From an uncultured Bacteroidales bacterium (GTDB lineage: Bacteria > Bacteroidota > Bacteroidia > Bacteroidales > F082), in NCBI GenBank assembly GCA_947307415.1, contig CAMZJA010000007.1, positions 27,309 to 91,308 of the forward strand: DNA of 64,000 bases, read 5' to 3'. This document shows positions 63,588 to 64,000 of this stretch, piece by piece (positions within the stretch are counted from its first letter, which is position 1; each line of letters opens with the position of its first letter). A model generated the notes under the pieces. That model made no database searches, was not told the origin of the DNA, and worked only from the letters and a program-made list of their open reading frames with translations. The translations under genes were made by a program, and so were the position numbers.

Positions 63588-64000
63588 TTATTCTTTTATT
63601 TTCAAAATTTCACGTGCTTTAGAAATCCATTCCTTATCAATTCCCAAGCTTTCAGCAATATTCAATGCTTCATGCGGGACTTCGCCGTCTTTGACTTCAA
63701 TGAGCTCGTAGTTCATTTTGCCGTCTTCGAATCCTTTGACCTTCAGTCTGCGGGAATCAGTCGGCTCTATATCGTAATGCGTTGTCATGACGAGGCTAAC
63801 ATTCTGAACTTCAAGCACTTTCACCAACGATGAAACCAACGCCGTTCCTTCTTTAGGGTTCGTGGTTCTCGCTGGCTCGTCAATCAACGCCAAGATTTTT
63901 CGTTTTCCACGCGATGCCTTAATAACGGCATCAATATTTTTCATTTCCGCTGCAAACGACGACAGCCCCTTCTCTATCGACTGCTCATCGCCAATGCAGA
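63588..64000 (-). CDS. kamC: MutS-like ATPase, C-terminal part: putative lysine 5,6-aminomutase reactivase KamC (cut by window edge)
   Basis: The visible 137 residues are the end of a MutS-type ATPase domain. The stretch 'GDEQSIEKGLSSFAAEM' resembles the MutS-family D-loop region; a Walker B 'ILALIDEPARTTNPKEG' follows, and then the switch 'MTTHYD'. The open frame runs past 64000, so the Met at 63944 is internal. In lysine fermenters a MutS-like protein (KamC) with KamB reactivates the inactivated aminomutase; the position 17 bp upstream of kamD supports this. A MutS2-like repair protein is the less likely alternative. Confidence 0.8.
   Translation of the reverse strand, partial: CIGDEQSIEKGLSSFAAEMKNIDAVIKASRGKRKILALIDEPARTTNPKEGTALVSSLVKVLEVQNVSLVMTTHYDIEPTDSRRLKVKGFEDGKMNYELIEVKDGEVPHEALNIAESLGIDKEWISKAREILKIKE

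Noticed and set aside
1-64000. CRISPR arrays and intact insertion sequences
   Set aside because: No regularly spaced palindromic repeats with unique spacers, no cas genes and no transposase were seen. The 21-bp repeats lack spacers of CRISPR type.

Overview
The window looks like a chromosome segment of an uncultured or little-studied member of the Bacteroidales (phylum Bacteroidota). Promoters carry the Bacteroidota -7 box TAnnTTTG. Many proteins are Bacteroidota-typical: a TonB receptor paired with a DUF4249 lipoprotein, DUF3078, DUF4293, and BspA-type leucine-rich repeat proteins, two of which end in a type IX secretion (T9SS) sorting tail. Shine-Dalgarno sequences are mostly absent, as usual for the phylum. 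The species cannot be named from the sequence. The start of a lysine-fermentation operon suggests an anaerobic, amino-acid-using gut or similar lifestyle.

Layout. 1-9247: FtsX-type ABC permeases with their ATPase, a T9SS leucine-rich repeat protein, an AAA ATPase, and a sigma-54 response regulator with its histidine kinase. 9248-11833: a decayed mobile-element region. It holds a collapsed DUF3987 gene, two clusters of 21-bp iteron-like repeats, a duplicated hairpin element with covarying stems, and a Firmicutes-type Y-family polymerase plus a tiny YolD-like protein with a strong Shine-Dalgarno. 11841-20473: PatB-type lyase, TonB receptor/DUF4249 pair, tRNA-Tyr and tRNA-Arg, a GH20 hexosaminidase lipoprotein and a sodium:solute symporter. 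20739-26491: a TPR regulator followed by surface repeat proteins and lipoproteins. 26627-37673: a minus-strand run tamB, UvrD/AddA-like helicase, tricorn-like protease. 37686-43868: tsaD and dgt, then a divergent PNGase F-like glycoamidase and S9 peptidase. 43911-49242: two tRNA-Leu, trmD, rplS, an rRNA methyltransferase, a twin TonB_C protein, DUF3078, a phosphodiesterase and DUF4293. 49418-53190: rho, a small HTH gene and a Na/Pi cotransporter. 53248-64000: a long minus-strand run kamC (partial), kamD, BASS symporter, S9A peptidase, RND adaptor, RND pump and TolC.

Themes. Several loci fit peptide and glycoprotein scavenging: GH20, a PNGase F-like enzyme, two S9 peptidases, a tricorn-like protease and lysine 5,6-aminomutase. 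Housekeeping genes for tRNA modification, ribosome and termination lie between them.

The most unusual material is the 9.2-11.8 kb fossil/mobile region, the 26-residue Cys-anchored repeat lipoprotein at 22.1 kb, and a dispersed repeat found at four places, two of them inside the 3' ends of genes where it encodes related protein tails.
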